This document shows, piece by piece, positions 1 through 4,868 of a stretch of 10,315 nt of DNA. Under the pieces are notes generated by a model that saw only the letters and a program-made list of their open reading frames with translations, was not told the origin of the DNA and made no database searches. The DNA lies in NCBI GenBank assembly GCA_051892815.1, contig JBJFGP010000186.1, positions 1-10,315 on the forward strand, written 5' to 3'. The stretch's first letter is position 1, and each line of letters begins with the position of its first letter. Source of the DNA: JAXFQS01 sp051892815 (GTDB taxonomy: Bacteria; Verrucomicrobiota; Kiritimatiellia; RFP12; DVOR01). Made by a program: the position numbers and the translations under genes.

Positions 1-1
1 C

Positions 2-205
2 ATGGACGCCATCAACCGGGCCATCGCCATCCGAGACGACCTCGTCCTCCACCGGTTGGTCAAAGCCCGCATCCTCCTGGCCCTCAAACAGTACGAAGAG
101 GCAGCCTCCGTCGTCTTCCCCTATGTGGCAACACGCGCCCACGAACCACGCCCAGTCCGCGACGAACTCGAATCCATCCTCGAGGCCATCCGCGCCGCGA
201 AATAG
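2..205 (+). CDS. C-terminal end of a possible TPR-like protein (5' truncated by window edge)
   Basis: An open frame runs in from the left edge and stops at TAG 203-205; the real start lies upstream, and the ATG at position 2 is probably an internal Met. The 67 visible residues are helical and include an ALKQYEEAASVV segment, which resembles the second helix of a tetratricopeptide repeat; an Ala/Arg/Glu-rich helix follows. TPR units usually mediate protein-protein contacts, but too little is visible to name a family. The stop is only 6 nt before the acyltransferase ATG, so the two are probably co-transcribed. Codons are strongly C-ending, like the first part of the next gene. Confidence 0.6.
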   Translation: MDAINRAIAIRDDLVLHRLVKARILLALKQYEEAASVVFPYVATRAHEPRPVRDELESILEAIRAAK

Positions 206-211
206 CCCCCC

Positions 212-1099
212 ATGCTCCTCAACCTCCGACACCTCCTCGAATACGCCCTCTTCCGCCTTGCCTGGGGACTCCTGCGCCTGATTCCCGAGCAGAAAGCCTA
301 CTCCGCGGGCCTATGGCTCGGACGCGTCGGCGCCCGCCTCGTGCCCAAACGCAAACGCATCGCCGTCTCCAACATCTTGGCGGCCGGCATCACCAAAGAT
401 ACCGCCGAAGCCGAGCGCATCGCGGTTCGATCGATGGGACATTTTATCGGCCACATACTCGAAACCATACGCTCCGGCGACAAGGTTGCGGCGCACTGGC
501 GCGACCATGTCGCTATCGAAATGTCGGAGAGCTGGCTGGACTTCATCCAGGGGCACGACAAGCCATTTATGATTGTCTCCGGGCACTTGGGAACCTGGGA
601 AGTCGCGGTACCGGTCATCTCCTCTTTCCGCCCGATGATTGCCATCGCCCAAACGATGCAGAACCCCTATGTTGCGCGTTTCATGCAGCGCAGCCATTTC
701 CGCGGACGCATCACGGTCATTGGCAAGGAGCGGGGTTTTTCCGCCGGGGTGATGCGCCAGTGGCAGCGCGAGAAGTCGGCCCTGACCATCCTAATGGATC
801 AGCGGGCGAGCGGGCGCTCCGGGGTGCGATTGCCCTTTTTCGGCAGGGAGACATTTGTCTACACTTCGCCGGCGCGGATTGCACTCAAGAGCGGCTGTCC
901 GATGATATTCGGGGCGTTCGTCCGCGACGGTCTGTTGCACTACCGGATGTATTCGACAGACCCGCTTGAAATCGAGCGGACGGGGGACTTTGACGAGGAT
1001 GTGAAGCGGTTGACGGCGCTTTTGCTCAAGCACCTTGAAGGGTGCATCCGCCGCTGGCCGGAGCAGTACTTGTGGATGCACAATCGCTGGAAAGCGTGA
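212..1099 (+). CDS. LpxL/HtrB-like lysophospholipid (lipid A) acyltransferase
   Basis: The 295-residue product belongs to the LpxL/LpxM/HtrB family, inner-membrane-associated enzymes that move a secondary acyl chain from acyl-ACP onto a lipid A precursor. It has a hydrophobic N-terminal anchor (about residues 8-25). The catalytic HX4E motif is within SGHLGTWE (His125, Glu130). LMDQR is at 194-198 with LPFFGRE just after it, and the family-typical C-terminal WPEQYLWMHNRWK is at 282-294. Length is normal (E. coli LpxL is about 306). The ATG at 212 follows the upstream stop by 6 nt and lacks a Shine-Dalgarno sequence, suggesting coupling. The stop TGA overlaps the next ATG by one base. Whether the acceptor is lipid A or another glycolipid cannot be told from sequence. 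Base composition moves from C-rich to G-rich within the gene. Confidence 0.93.
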   Translation: MLLNLRHLLEYALFRLAWGLLRLIPEQKAYSAGLWLGRVGARLVPKRKRIAVSNILAAGITKDTAEAERIAVRSMGHFIGHILETIRSGDKVAAHWRDHVAIEMSESWLDFIQGHDKPFMIVSGHLGTWEVAVPVISSFRPMIAIAQTMQNPYVARFMQRSHFRGRITVIGKERGFSAGVMRQWQREKSALTILMDQRASGRSGVRLPFFGRETFVYTSPARIALKSGCPMIFGAFVRDGLLHYRMYSTDPLEIERTGDFDEDVKRLTALLLKHLEGCIRRWPEQYLWMHNRWKA

Positions 1100-1434
1100 T
1101 GGACGACTGGATTGACATTCGGCGCGACGAGGCGCACATTGCCCGCGAGCGCAAGAAGGCGAGGGAACTGAGGGCTTCCGACTGGTGGCGCCAGCAGTGT
1201 GCCGCGGGAGTGTGCCACTACTGCGGGAAAAAGGTGGGGGCGGAGCACTTGACGATGGACCATGTCGTGCCTGTGGCGCGGGGCGGTCGGAGCGTGCGAT
1301 CGAATGTGGTTCCCGCCTGCGAGGCGTGCAACAAGTCGAAAGCCGCGGTCACGCCCGCCGAGCAGATTCTCGCCCGGCTCTTTCCCGAGGGCGCCCCCGT
1401 CGATTGGCCAGAAAGCGGTCCGGAGGAGGAGTGA
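1099..1434 (+). CDS. Small stand-alone HNH endonuclease-domain protein
   Basis: The start was set at ATG 1099, which shares one base with the stop of the acyltransferase; an upstream in-frame ATG at 1042 would lie deep inside that gene. The 111-residue protein has a charged N-terminal helix with ELRASDWWRQQ (about residues 23-33). A zinc-binding HNH module follows: CHYC (Cys39, Cys42), MDHVVPVARGG with Asp54-His55, Asn69, then CEACNKSK (Cys74, Cys77, Asn78). All metal-coordinating cysteines and the DH catalytic pair are present, so it looks intact as a beta-beta-alpha-metal nuclease fold. The role is unknown; no methylase, restriction or intron sequence flanks it. Its place in a compact operon with lpxL-like and yggS genes suggests a resident gene rather than a homing element. 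The final residues are acidic and carry GGAGGAGG, which serves the next gene as a ribosome-binding site. Confidence 0.85.
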   Translation: MDDWIDIRRDEAHIARERKKARELRASDWWRQQCAAGVCHYCGKKVGAEHLTMDHVVPVARGGRSVRSNVVPACEACNKSKAAVTPAEQILARLFPEGAPVDWPESGPEEE

Positions 1435-1436
1435 GA

Positions 1437-2159
1437 ATGGATTCGATTGCCGATTTGCTTTTGCGCGTGCGCGAACGCATCGAAGGGGCCTGTTCCCGTT
1501 CAGGGCGCAGCCCGGAAGATGTGCAGGTTTTGGCCGTGACGAAGACGCACGGTCCGGATGTCGTGCGGGAGGCTTTCGAGGCGGGTCTCGGCATCGCGGC
1601 GGAGAACAAGGTGCAGGAGGCGGCCTGGAAAATTCCCGAATCTCCGCCCGGCGTGGAGTGGCACCTGATTGGCCACTTGCAGCGCAACAAAGTCCGCGCG
1701 GCACTGGAGTACTTCACCTGCATCCATTCGGTCGACTCCCCCGAACTGGTGCGCCGGCTCGACGCGCTTGCGGGCGAATGCGGCAAGCGCCCCGAAATCC
1801 TCCTGGAGGTCAATGTCTCGGGCGAGTCCACCAAATTCGGCCTCAAGCCCGACGCCCTCCCGGAAGCCATCGAAGCGGCGCTTGAGGCGCGCAGCCTGAC
1901 GCTCGCGGGGTTGATGACCATGGCCCCCTTCTCGCCTGAGCCCGAGGACGCCCGCCCCGTTTTCCGCGCCCTCCGCCAGTTGCGCGACCGCATGGAGGAG
2001 CGCTACGCCATCGCCCTCCCAAGGCTCTCGATGGGGATGAGCGGCGACTTCGAGGTCGCGGTCGAAGAGGGCGCCACCTGGCTCCGCCTGGGCACCGTGC
2101 TCTTCGGTCAGCGCCCCAAGTACCGCCCGTCGCCGATTGTCGAAAACTTCGAGCCCTGA
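1437..2159 (+). CDS. yggS: YggS/PLPBP family pyridoxal 5'-phosphate homeostasis protein
   Basis: The 240-residue protein is a single-domain PLP-binding TIM barrel of the YggS/PROSC family, which has no known catalytic turnover and buffers cytoplasmic PLP. The PLP-binding lysine is in LAVTKT (Lys36). Other family signatures are ENKVQEA (56-62), WHLIGHLQRNK (75-85), the NVSGESTKFG loop (126-135), LAGLMTMAP (156-164), LSMGMSGDFEVAVEEG (197-212) and LRLGTVLFGQR (216-226). The usual FGEN is AAEN here. The start was chosen at ATG 1437, with a strong GGAGGAGG at 1422-1429 and 2 nt after the HNH stop; a longer frame from 1185 overlaps the HNH gene and is not credible. In many bacteria yggS sits near division or proC genes, which is not so here. 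A long hairpin follows the stop. Confidence 0.95.
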   Translation: MDSIADLLLRVRERIEGACSRSGRSPEDVQVLAVTKTHGPDVVREAFEAGLGIAAENKVQEAAWKIPESPPGVEWHLIGHLQRNKVRAALEYFTCIHSVDSPELVRRLDALAGECGKRPEILLEVNVSGESTKFGLKPDALPEAIEAALEARSLTLAGLMTMAPFSPEPEDARPVFRALRQLRDRMEERYAIALPRLSMGMSGDFEVAVEEGATWLRLGTVLFGQRPKYRPSPIVENFEP

Positions 2160-2183
2160 CCCTTCCCGTTCCACCCCCTAAAA

Positions 2184-2230
2184 GAATCGCCGCAAGAAGC
2201 GCCCCTCCGGGCAACTCCTTGCGGCGATTC
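2184..2230 (+). terminator. Long hairpin after yggS, probable transcription terminator
   Basis: A perfect 13-bp stem, GAATCGCCGCAAG at 2184-2196 pairing with 2218-2230, encloses a smaller GCCC-CTCC-GGGC hairpin (2201-2212). It begins 24 nt after the yggS stop. There is no downstream T-tract (CTGTTCGTG follows), so it may act with Rho, as an mRNA 3' stabiliser, or as part of the hairpin array that starts here. Confidence 0.6.
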
Positions 2231-2251
2231 CTGTTCGTGACTTGCCTTCGC

Positions 2252-2263
2252 AGGTTGCAACCT
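2252..2263. repeat. AGGT-N4-ACCT palindrome, copy 1
   Basis: AGGTTGCAACCT is a perfect 12-bp palindrome. It is the first of five AGGT-N4-ACCT sites in the window (2252, 2503, 2572, 7822, 7844). All five lie in only two places: this spacer and the tatA tail. It is followed directly by another small hairpin at 2264-2278. Confidence 0.7.
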
Positions 2264-2313
2264 CTTCATCCCGTGAAGCCTTGGAGCGTTTGAGTATCTC
2301 GCGCCAATTTTCT

Positions 2314-2390
2314 GAACCAAGTAGTCTTGAAGTTTCCTCGCTCCGACCTAATCGGCCGCTTCGTTTCCAACTGGTGGAAACTCTTGGTTC
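2314..2390. repeat. Nested multi-hairpin element closed by an 8-bp stem
   Basis: GAACCAAG (2314-2321) pairs perfectly with CTTGGTTC (2383-2390). Inside are CCGA-N5-TCGG (2343-2355) and a perfect 7-bp hairpin GTTTCCA-N5-TGGAAAC (2363-2381), giving a small multibranch fold. This is a palindrome reading only; no known RNA family was recognised. Confidence 0.5.
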
Positions 2391-2395
2391 AAGGC

Positions 2396-2411
2396 TTTCT
2401 CTTCGGAGAAA
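2396..2411. repeat. Perfect 6-bp hairpin with UUCG tetraloop
   Basis: TTTCTC (2396-2401), TTCG (2402-2405), GAGAAA (2406-2411). As RNA from the + strand this is a stem capped by the very stable UUCG tetraloop. The minus-strand transcript would carry CGAA instead, so the loop hints at + strand orientation. Confidence 0.55.
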
Positions 2412-2435
2412 CGCCACTTCCTGTCTCCTTCTCCC

Positions 2436-2472
2436 CCGGCAACTTTTTTCGAAAAGTTCTCCATTTCGCCGG
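2436..2472. repeat. Two-tier hairpin with UUCG tetraloop
   Basis: Outer stem CCGGC (2436-2440) pairs with GCCGG (2468-2472). Inside is a perfect 7-bp stem AACTTTT (2441-2447) with AAAAGTT (2452-2458) around TTCG (2448-2451). This is the second UUCG-capped stem within 60 bases. The T-run is part of the stem, so it is not a classical terminator tail. Confidence 0.55.
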
Positions 2473-2475
2473 ATT

Positions 2476-2516
2476 GGGAAGGTTGGCAGGAAAGGGTCGG
2501 GCAGGTTGCTACCTTC
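2476..2516. repeat. 41-nt palindromic repeat, spacer copy (pairs with 7863-7903)
   Basis: The ends form GAAGGT/ACCTTC (2478-2483 with 2511-2516), and the right half carries AGGTTGCTACCT (2503-2514). Aligned without gaps to 7863-7903 inside tatA it matches at 28 of 41 positions, mostly in the two arms (GG-GGTTGGC and TTGC-ACCTTC), while the middle differs. This pattern fits a structure-conserved repeat. Confidence 0.6.
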
Positions 2517-2544
2517 AGGGGGAGGGGATAGGCACCAGTCGGAT

Positions 2545-2587
2545 GCGGAGGTAGGTAGGAATTTGTTTCCGAGGTACATACCTTCGC
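2545..2587. repeat. 9-bp stem enclosing a small hairpin and an AGGT-N4-ACCT site
   Basis: GCGGAGGTA (2545-2553) pairs with TACCTTCGC (2579-2587) with one G-T wobble. Inside is GGAA-N5-TTCC (2558-2570), and the right part contains AGGTACATACCT (2572-2583). The 10-mer GATAGGCACC just upstream (2527-2536) recurs exactly at 7800-7809 in tatA. Confidence 0.55.
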
Positions 2588-2656
2588 CACCGGCTGCTGC
2601 CCCAGACTGGGCGGCTCGGTCGGGGATGGGGCTGACTTCGGCTGTAGCACCAGGGG

Positions 2657-2683
2657 CGTTTCAGAAAGGGTACCCTCAAGAGG
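2657..2683. repeat. Degenerate 27-nt direct repeat, copy 1
   Basis: It begins CGTTTC and ends with ACCCTCAAG plus three bases; it matches 2726-2752 at 21 of 27 positions with a 69-nt offset. It contains the palindrome GGGTACCC (2668-2675). Confidence 0.6.
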
Positions 2684-2725
2684 CACTGTCGACCGTCCCT
2701 CCGTCCGCCTCATTGACGTGCGTGC

Positions 2726-2752
2726 CGTTTCGGCAAGAGCACCCTCAAGGGT
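2726..2752. repeat. Degenerate 27-nt direct repeat, copy 2
   Basis: Second copy of the 2657-2683 repeat, sharing CGTTTC and ACCCTCAAG exactly. Here the end forms the small dyad ACCCT-CA-AGGGT (2741-2752). It lies 53 nt upstream of the ars promoter -35 box. Confidence 0.6.
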
Positions 2753-2804
2753 CGCCGCCGGGCTTCAATCGTTCAACAAAGTTGCCGGGATAGGGTGAAT
2801 TTGC

Positions 2805-2834
2805 TTGACATCAATTTAGCTGTTTTGCTAAATT
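2805..2834 (+). promoter_or_regulatory. Sigma70-like promoter of the ars-type operon
   Basis: A consensus -35 TTGACA (2805-2810) is followed after 18 nt by TAAATT (2829-2834, 4 of 6 to TATAAT). The arsR-like start is 26 nt further on. The -10 region lies inside a perfect inverted repeat, as expected for a promoter closed by its own ArsR repressor. Confidence 0.7.
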
Positions 2835-2835
2835 G
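2812..2835. promoter_or_regulatory. Predicted ArsR operator, perfect 9-6-9 inverted repeat
   Basis: CAATTTAGC (2812-2820) and GCTAAATTG (2827-2835) are exact reverse complements separated by TGTTTT. The AT-rich dyad covers the spacer and -10 box of the promoter and starts 48 nt before the repressor gene. Dyads of this kind are typical ArsR/SmtB binding sites; autoregulation is inferred. Confidence 0.75.
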
Positions 2836-2843
2836 CGAAGTGC

Positions 2844-2850
2844 AAGGAGG
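2844..2850 (+). promoter_or_regulatory. Strong Shine-Dalgarno site of the ArsR gene
   Basis: AAGGAGG sits 9 nt before ATG 2860 and decides that start over the longer in-frame option upstream, which would cross the operator. It is among the strongest ribosome-binding sites in the window. Confidence 0.75.
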
Positions 2851-2859
2851 TACGTTTCA

Positions 2860-3159
2860 ATGGAACGGTATAATCGTGAGGCGCTCCGCCCGGAGGCGGA
2901 CTTCTTCAAGGCGCTCGGGCACCCGACCCGGCTCTGGATTGTGCGGCAGCTGCTCGACTCGGAGCACTGCGTCTGCGAGTTCGTCTCCGCCGTGGGAGAC
3001 GAGTTCCCGACCATCAGCCGCCACCTCGCGGTCCTGCGCGAGGCCGGGGTGGTTGTCGACGAACGCCGCGGGCAGTCGGTTTACTACCACCTCCGCTGCC
3101 CCTGCCTGCGAAATCTCCTGGACTGCCTCAACCTGCGCGGCGGAAAGAAGGTCAAGTGA
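2860..3159 (+). CDS. ArsR/SmtB-family metalloregulatory repressor
   Basis: The 99-residue protein is a winged-helix ArsR/SmtB repressor that leaves DNA on binding metal(loid). The N-terminal helix has FFKALGHPTRLWIVRQLL (15-32). The alpha3-type thiol motif is CVCEF (Cys37, Cys39), like the ELCVCDL As(III)/Sb(III) site of classical ArsR. The recognition helix is around EFPTISRHLAVLREAG (48-63), and the wing is DERRGQSVYYHL (67-78). Three more cysteines, CPCLRNLLDC (Cys80, Cys82, Cys89), lie at the C-terminus and could form or complete a second thiolate site. The start at 2860 is fixed by AAGGAGG. It heads an operon whose promoter it should control, and its stop overlaps the permease ATG by one base. 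The inducer is probably trivalent arsenic or an organoarsenical, inferred from the thiol motif and neighbours. Confidence 0.93.
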   Translation: MERYNREALRPEADFFKALGHPTRLWIVRQLLDSEHCVCEFVSAVGDEFPTISRHLAVLREAGVVVDERRGQSVYYHLRCPCLRNLLDCLNLRGGKKVK

Positions 3160-4130
3160 TGGGCGCGTTCACGGCTTTGGCCGACCTCCTCGCCTACGGA
3201 CTGCTGGGGCTCGGTCGCGATGCTCCGCTGGGGAAGGCGGTGCACTTCTTCATCGAGGACGCAACCAAGATTTTCGTCCTGCTCTCGGCAATGGTCTTCG
3301 CCATCGCCTTCCTGAGAGCCGGGGTGGACGCCGGGCGCATCCGGCAGTGGCTCTCGGGCCGCAATCGCCTGCTCTGCTACCTTCTGGCCGCCCTGCTCGG
3401 TGCCGTCACCCCCTTCTGTTCCTGCTCATCAATCCCCCTATTCCTTGGCTTCGCCGCCGCGCGCATCCCGATAGGAATCGCCCTCTGCTTTCTTATTGTT
3501 TCCCCCACAATCAACGAAGCCGCCGTGGCAATGCTGGGTGGGATTCTGGGTTGGAGGTTGACCGCAATCTATGTCGCGCTCGGGCTCCTCTCGGGCGTGC
3601 TGGGGGGAATCTTTTTCGATGCCATCAAGGCAGAACGCTACCTTGAGCGTGACCTCCTTTCGACCCCGCCCGAGCCCACCTCCTGCACCTGCGGTGGGGC
3701 ACGAATCCGCCCCAATCTCGCCCATCGCCTGGCCTTTGCCAAGGTAGAAACCCGTGCGATTCTCGCCCGCCTGTGGCTTTGGATCCTAGGCGGCATCGTG
3801 CTCGGTGCTGGGCTACACGGCTATCTCCCGGATGGGTGGATTTCGGCCCGATTGGGTGGTGGGGAGTGGTGGAGCGTACCCCTTGCTGTTGGGCTGGGGA
3901 TACCAACCTATGCCAACGCCACCACGGTTATTCCCGTGGCGGGAGAGTTGATTCGGCAGGGGCTGCCGGTAGGCACCGCCTTTGCCTTTATGCTCTCGAC
4001 AGCGGCGGCGTCGGTGCCCGAGTTTGTGATGTTGCGCAAGGTACTCTCGCCGCGGCTTCTGGCATTGTTTGGGGGGTGGCTGATGGTCTGCTTCACGCTT
4101 GTCGGGTGGCTACTCAATCTCTTGGATTAG
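3159..4130 (+). CDS. YraQ/ArsP-type permease (UPF0718, COG0701), likely organoarsenical or metalloid efflux
   Basis: The 323-residue membrane protein has about eight hydrophobic segments in two halves. It carries the family motif TPFCSCSSIPLFLGF (84-98; Cys87 and Cys89), then LIVSPTINE (112-120). A matching second half has LGIPTYANATTVIPVAGELI (246-265). The cytoplasmic loop between halves is charged and includes SCTCGG (Cys176, Cys178), a further potential thiol site. Some relatives (ArsP) export trivalent methylarsenicals or roxarsone; others have unknown substrates, so metalloid efflux is inferred from ArsR and the ArsF/ArsG genes. The start is at ATG 3159, overlapping the arsR stop; a GTG at 3156 would add one residue. 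The next gene starts 15 nt after its stop. Confidence 0.87.
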   Translation: MGAFTALADLLAYGLLGLGRDAPLGKAVHFFIEDATKIFVLLSAMVFAIAFLRAGVDAGRIRQWLSGRNRLLCYLLAALLGAVTPFCSCSSIPLFLGFAAARIPIGIALCFLIVSPTINEAAVAMLGGILGWRLTAIYVALGLLSGVLGGIFFDAIKAERYLERDLLSTPPEPTSCTCGGARIRPNLAHRLAFAKVETRAILARLWLWILGGIVLGAGLHGYLPDGWISARLGGGEWWSVPLAVGLGIPTYANATTVIPVAGELIRQGLPVGTAFAFMLSTAAASVPEFVMLRKVLSPRLLALFGGWLMVCFTLVGWLLNLLD

Positions 4131-4145
4131 GGAAAGGAACGGGTT

Positions 4146-4868
4146 ATGGTGATTCGCATCTACGGGACTGGTTGCGGGAAGTGCCGGGCGCTTGCCGAAC
4201 GAGTCGGGAGCATTGTTGAGTGCTCTGGAATCGAGGCGTCGGTCGAGAAGGTTTCCGACCTGGGGCAAATCGTCAATCGCGGGGTTTTGCTGACGCCTGC
4301 GCTTGAGATTGACGGGCAGATTGTCTCCTCTGGGCGCCTTCCGGAGGTGGACGAACTTGTCCGTCTCATCCCTGGTGCGCACCCGCCGGTGGAGGGAATG
4401 GGAAAGCCTCACAGGCCCCGCTGGAAGCCGCTGCTGGCGGTGGTGTTGCTGCTGCTGGCGTCGGCTGGCGTGGCCGTGCCGGCCCTGCGCGAGCGCTCAT
4501 CGGCGGCACCGGCGGATGGGGTGCAAACGCCCCGTTCGGAGGGAACGGTCGAGGTCTATTGGTTCCATCGCACCCGGCGCTGTCCGACTTGCAACCGCAT
4601 CGAGGCGGCGGTGCGGAAGACCCTTTCCGACTCCTTCCCCGAAGCGCTTGCCAGGGGCACCATCGTCTTCCGCCCGGTCAACCTCGACGCGCCGGAGAAT
4701 CGCCCCTTCGTCGACCGCTTCCAGTTGACATCCGGCACGCTGGTTATCCAGCGCGGGGAGCGATTCGAACGTATGGACGAGGTCTGGAGGTTGATACGGG
4801 ACGAACCCGCTCTTGCCAACCGTCTGGGCACACTCCTGCGTACCTTCCTGCCCCCGACCTTGCCATGA
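4146..4868 (+). CDS. Fusion of small thioredoxin (MTH895-like) + membrane anchor + ArsF-like redox domain
   Basis: The 240-residue product has three parts. Residues 1-78 are a compact thioredoxin-like domain of the MTH895/redox-active disulfide type, with GTGCGKC (Cys10, Cys13) and the cis-Pro region LLTPALEIDGQIVSSGRLP. A basic linker (HRPRWK) leads into one transmembrane helix (about 95-113), predicted inside-to-outside. Residues 134-240 resemble the ArsF family (annotated as nitrophenyl compound nitroreductase subunit), opening VEVYWFHRTRRCPTCNRIE with Cys146 and Cys149. ArsF proteins usually have only a signal or anchor ahead of this domain, and the small thioredoxin is usually separate, so this is a fusion. 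ATG 4146 follows AAAGGA (4133-4138). The stop overlaps arsG as ATGA. Coding-strand composition changes from G-rich to C-rich near 4560, the join to the ArsF-like domain. Function is inferred from family and context. Confidence 0.82.
   Translation: MVIRIYGTGCGKCRALAERVGSIVECSGIEASVEKVSDLGQIVNRGVLLTPALEIDGQIVSSGRLPEVDELVRLIPGAHPPVEGMGKPHRPRWKPLLAVVLLLLASAGVAVPALRERSSAAPADGVQTPRSEGTVEVYWFHRTRRCPTCNRIEAAVRKTLSDSFPEALARGTIVFRPVNLDAPENRPFVDRFQLTSGTLVIQRGERFERMDEVWRLIRDEPALANRLGTLLRTFLPPTLP

Larger units (their letters stand above)
2231..2804. other. Long non-coding spacer packed with hairpins and short palindromes
   Basis: No convincing gene lies here. The open frames on both strands are Ser/Pro/Arg-rich, lack recognisable motifs and have no ribosome-binding site. 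By eye the segment holds many dyads: AGGTTGCAACCT (2252-2263), CTTCA/TGAAG (2264-2278), an 8-bp long-range stem (2314-2321 with 2383-2390), GTTTCCA/TGGAAAC (2363-2381), two UUCG-capped stems (2396-2411 and 2441-2458), CCGGC/GCCGG (2436-2472), GAAGGT/ACCTTC (2478-2516), a 9-bp stem (2545-2587), GCTGCCC/GGGCGGC (2596-2615), GGGTACCC (2668-2675) and ACCCT/AGGGT (2741-2752). Such density suggests accumulated palindromic repeats or a structured RNA. Strand and transcription are unknown. Confidence 0.75.

Noticed and set aside
1099..1434. HNH gene as part of a restriction system or homing intron
   Set aside because: No methylase, intron or intein features are present, and it is tightly packed with housekeeping genes.
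1185..1436. N-terminal extension of YggS from an upstream start
   Set aside because: It overlaps the HNH gene in another frame and reads as Arg-rich noise; ATG 1437 has a strong ribosome-binding site.
2178..2713. Minus-strand frames in the spacer containing KVAT/KVCT-like segments
   Set aside because: The recurring residues come from the AGGT-N4-ACCT repeats read on the other strand; no start signals or recognisable protein.
2657..2752. CRISPR-like spacing of two 27-nt repeats
   Set aside because: Only two copies with six mismatches, no further units and no cas genes.
2242..2793. 183-codon open frame on the + strand in the spacer
   Set aside because: Ser/Pro/Arg-rich with no motif, no ribosome-binding site, and it runs through all the hairpins; GC-rich DNA gives such frames by chance.
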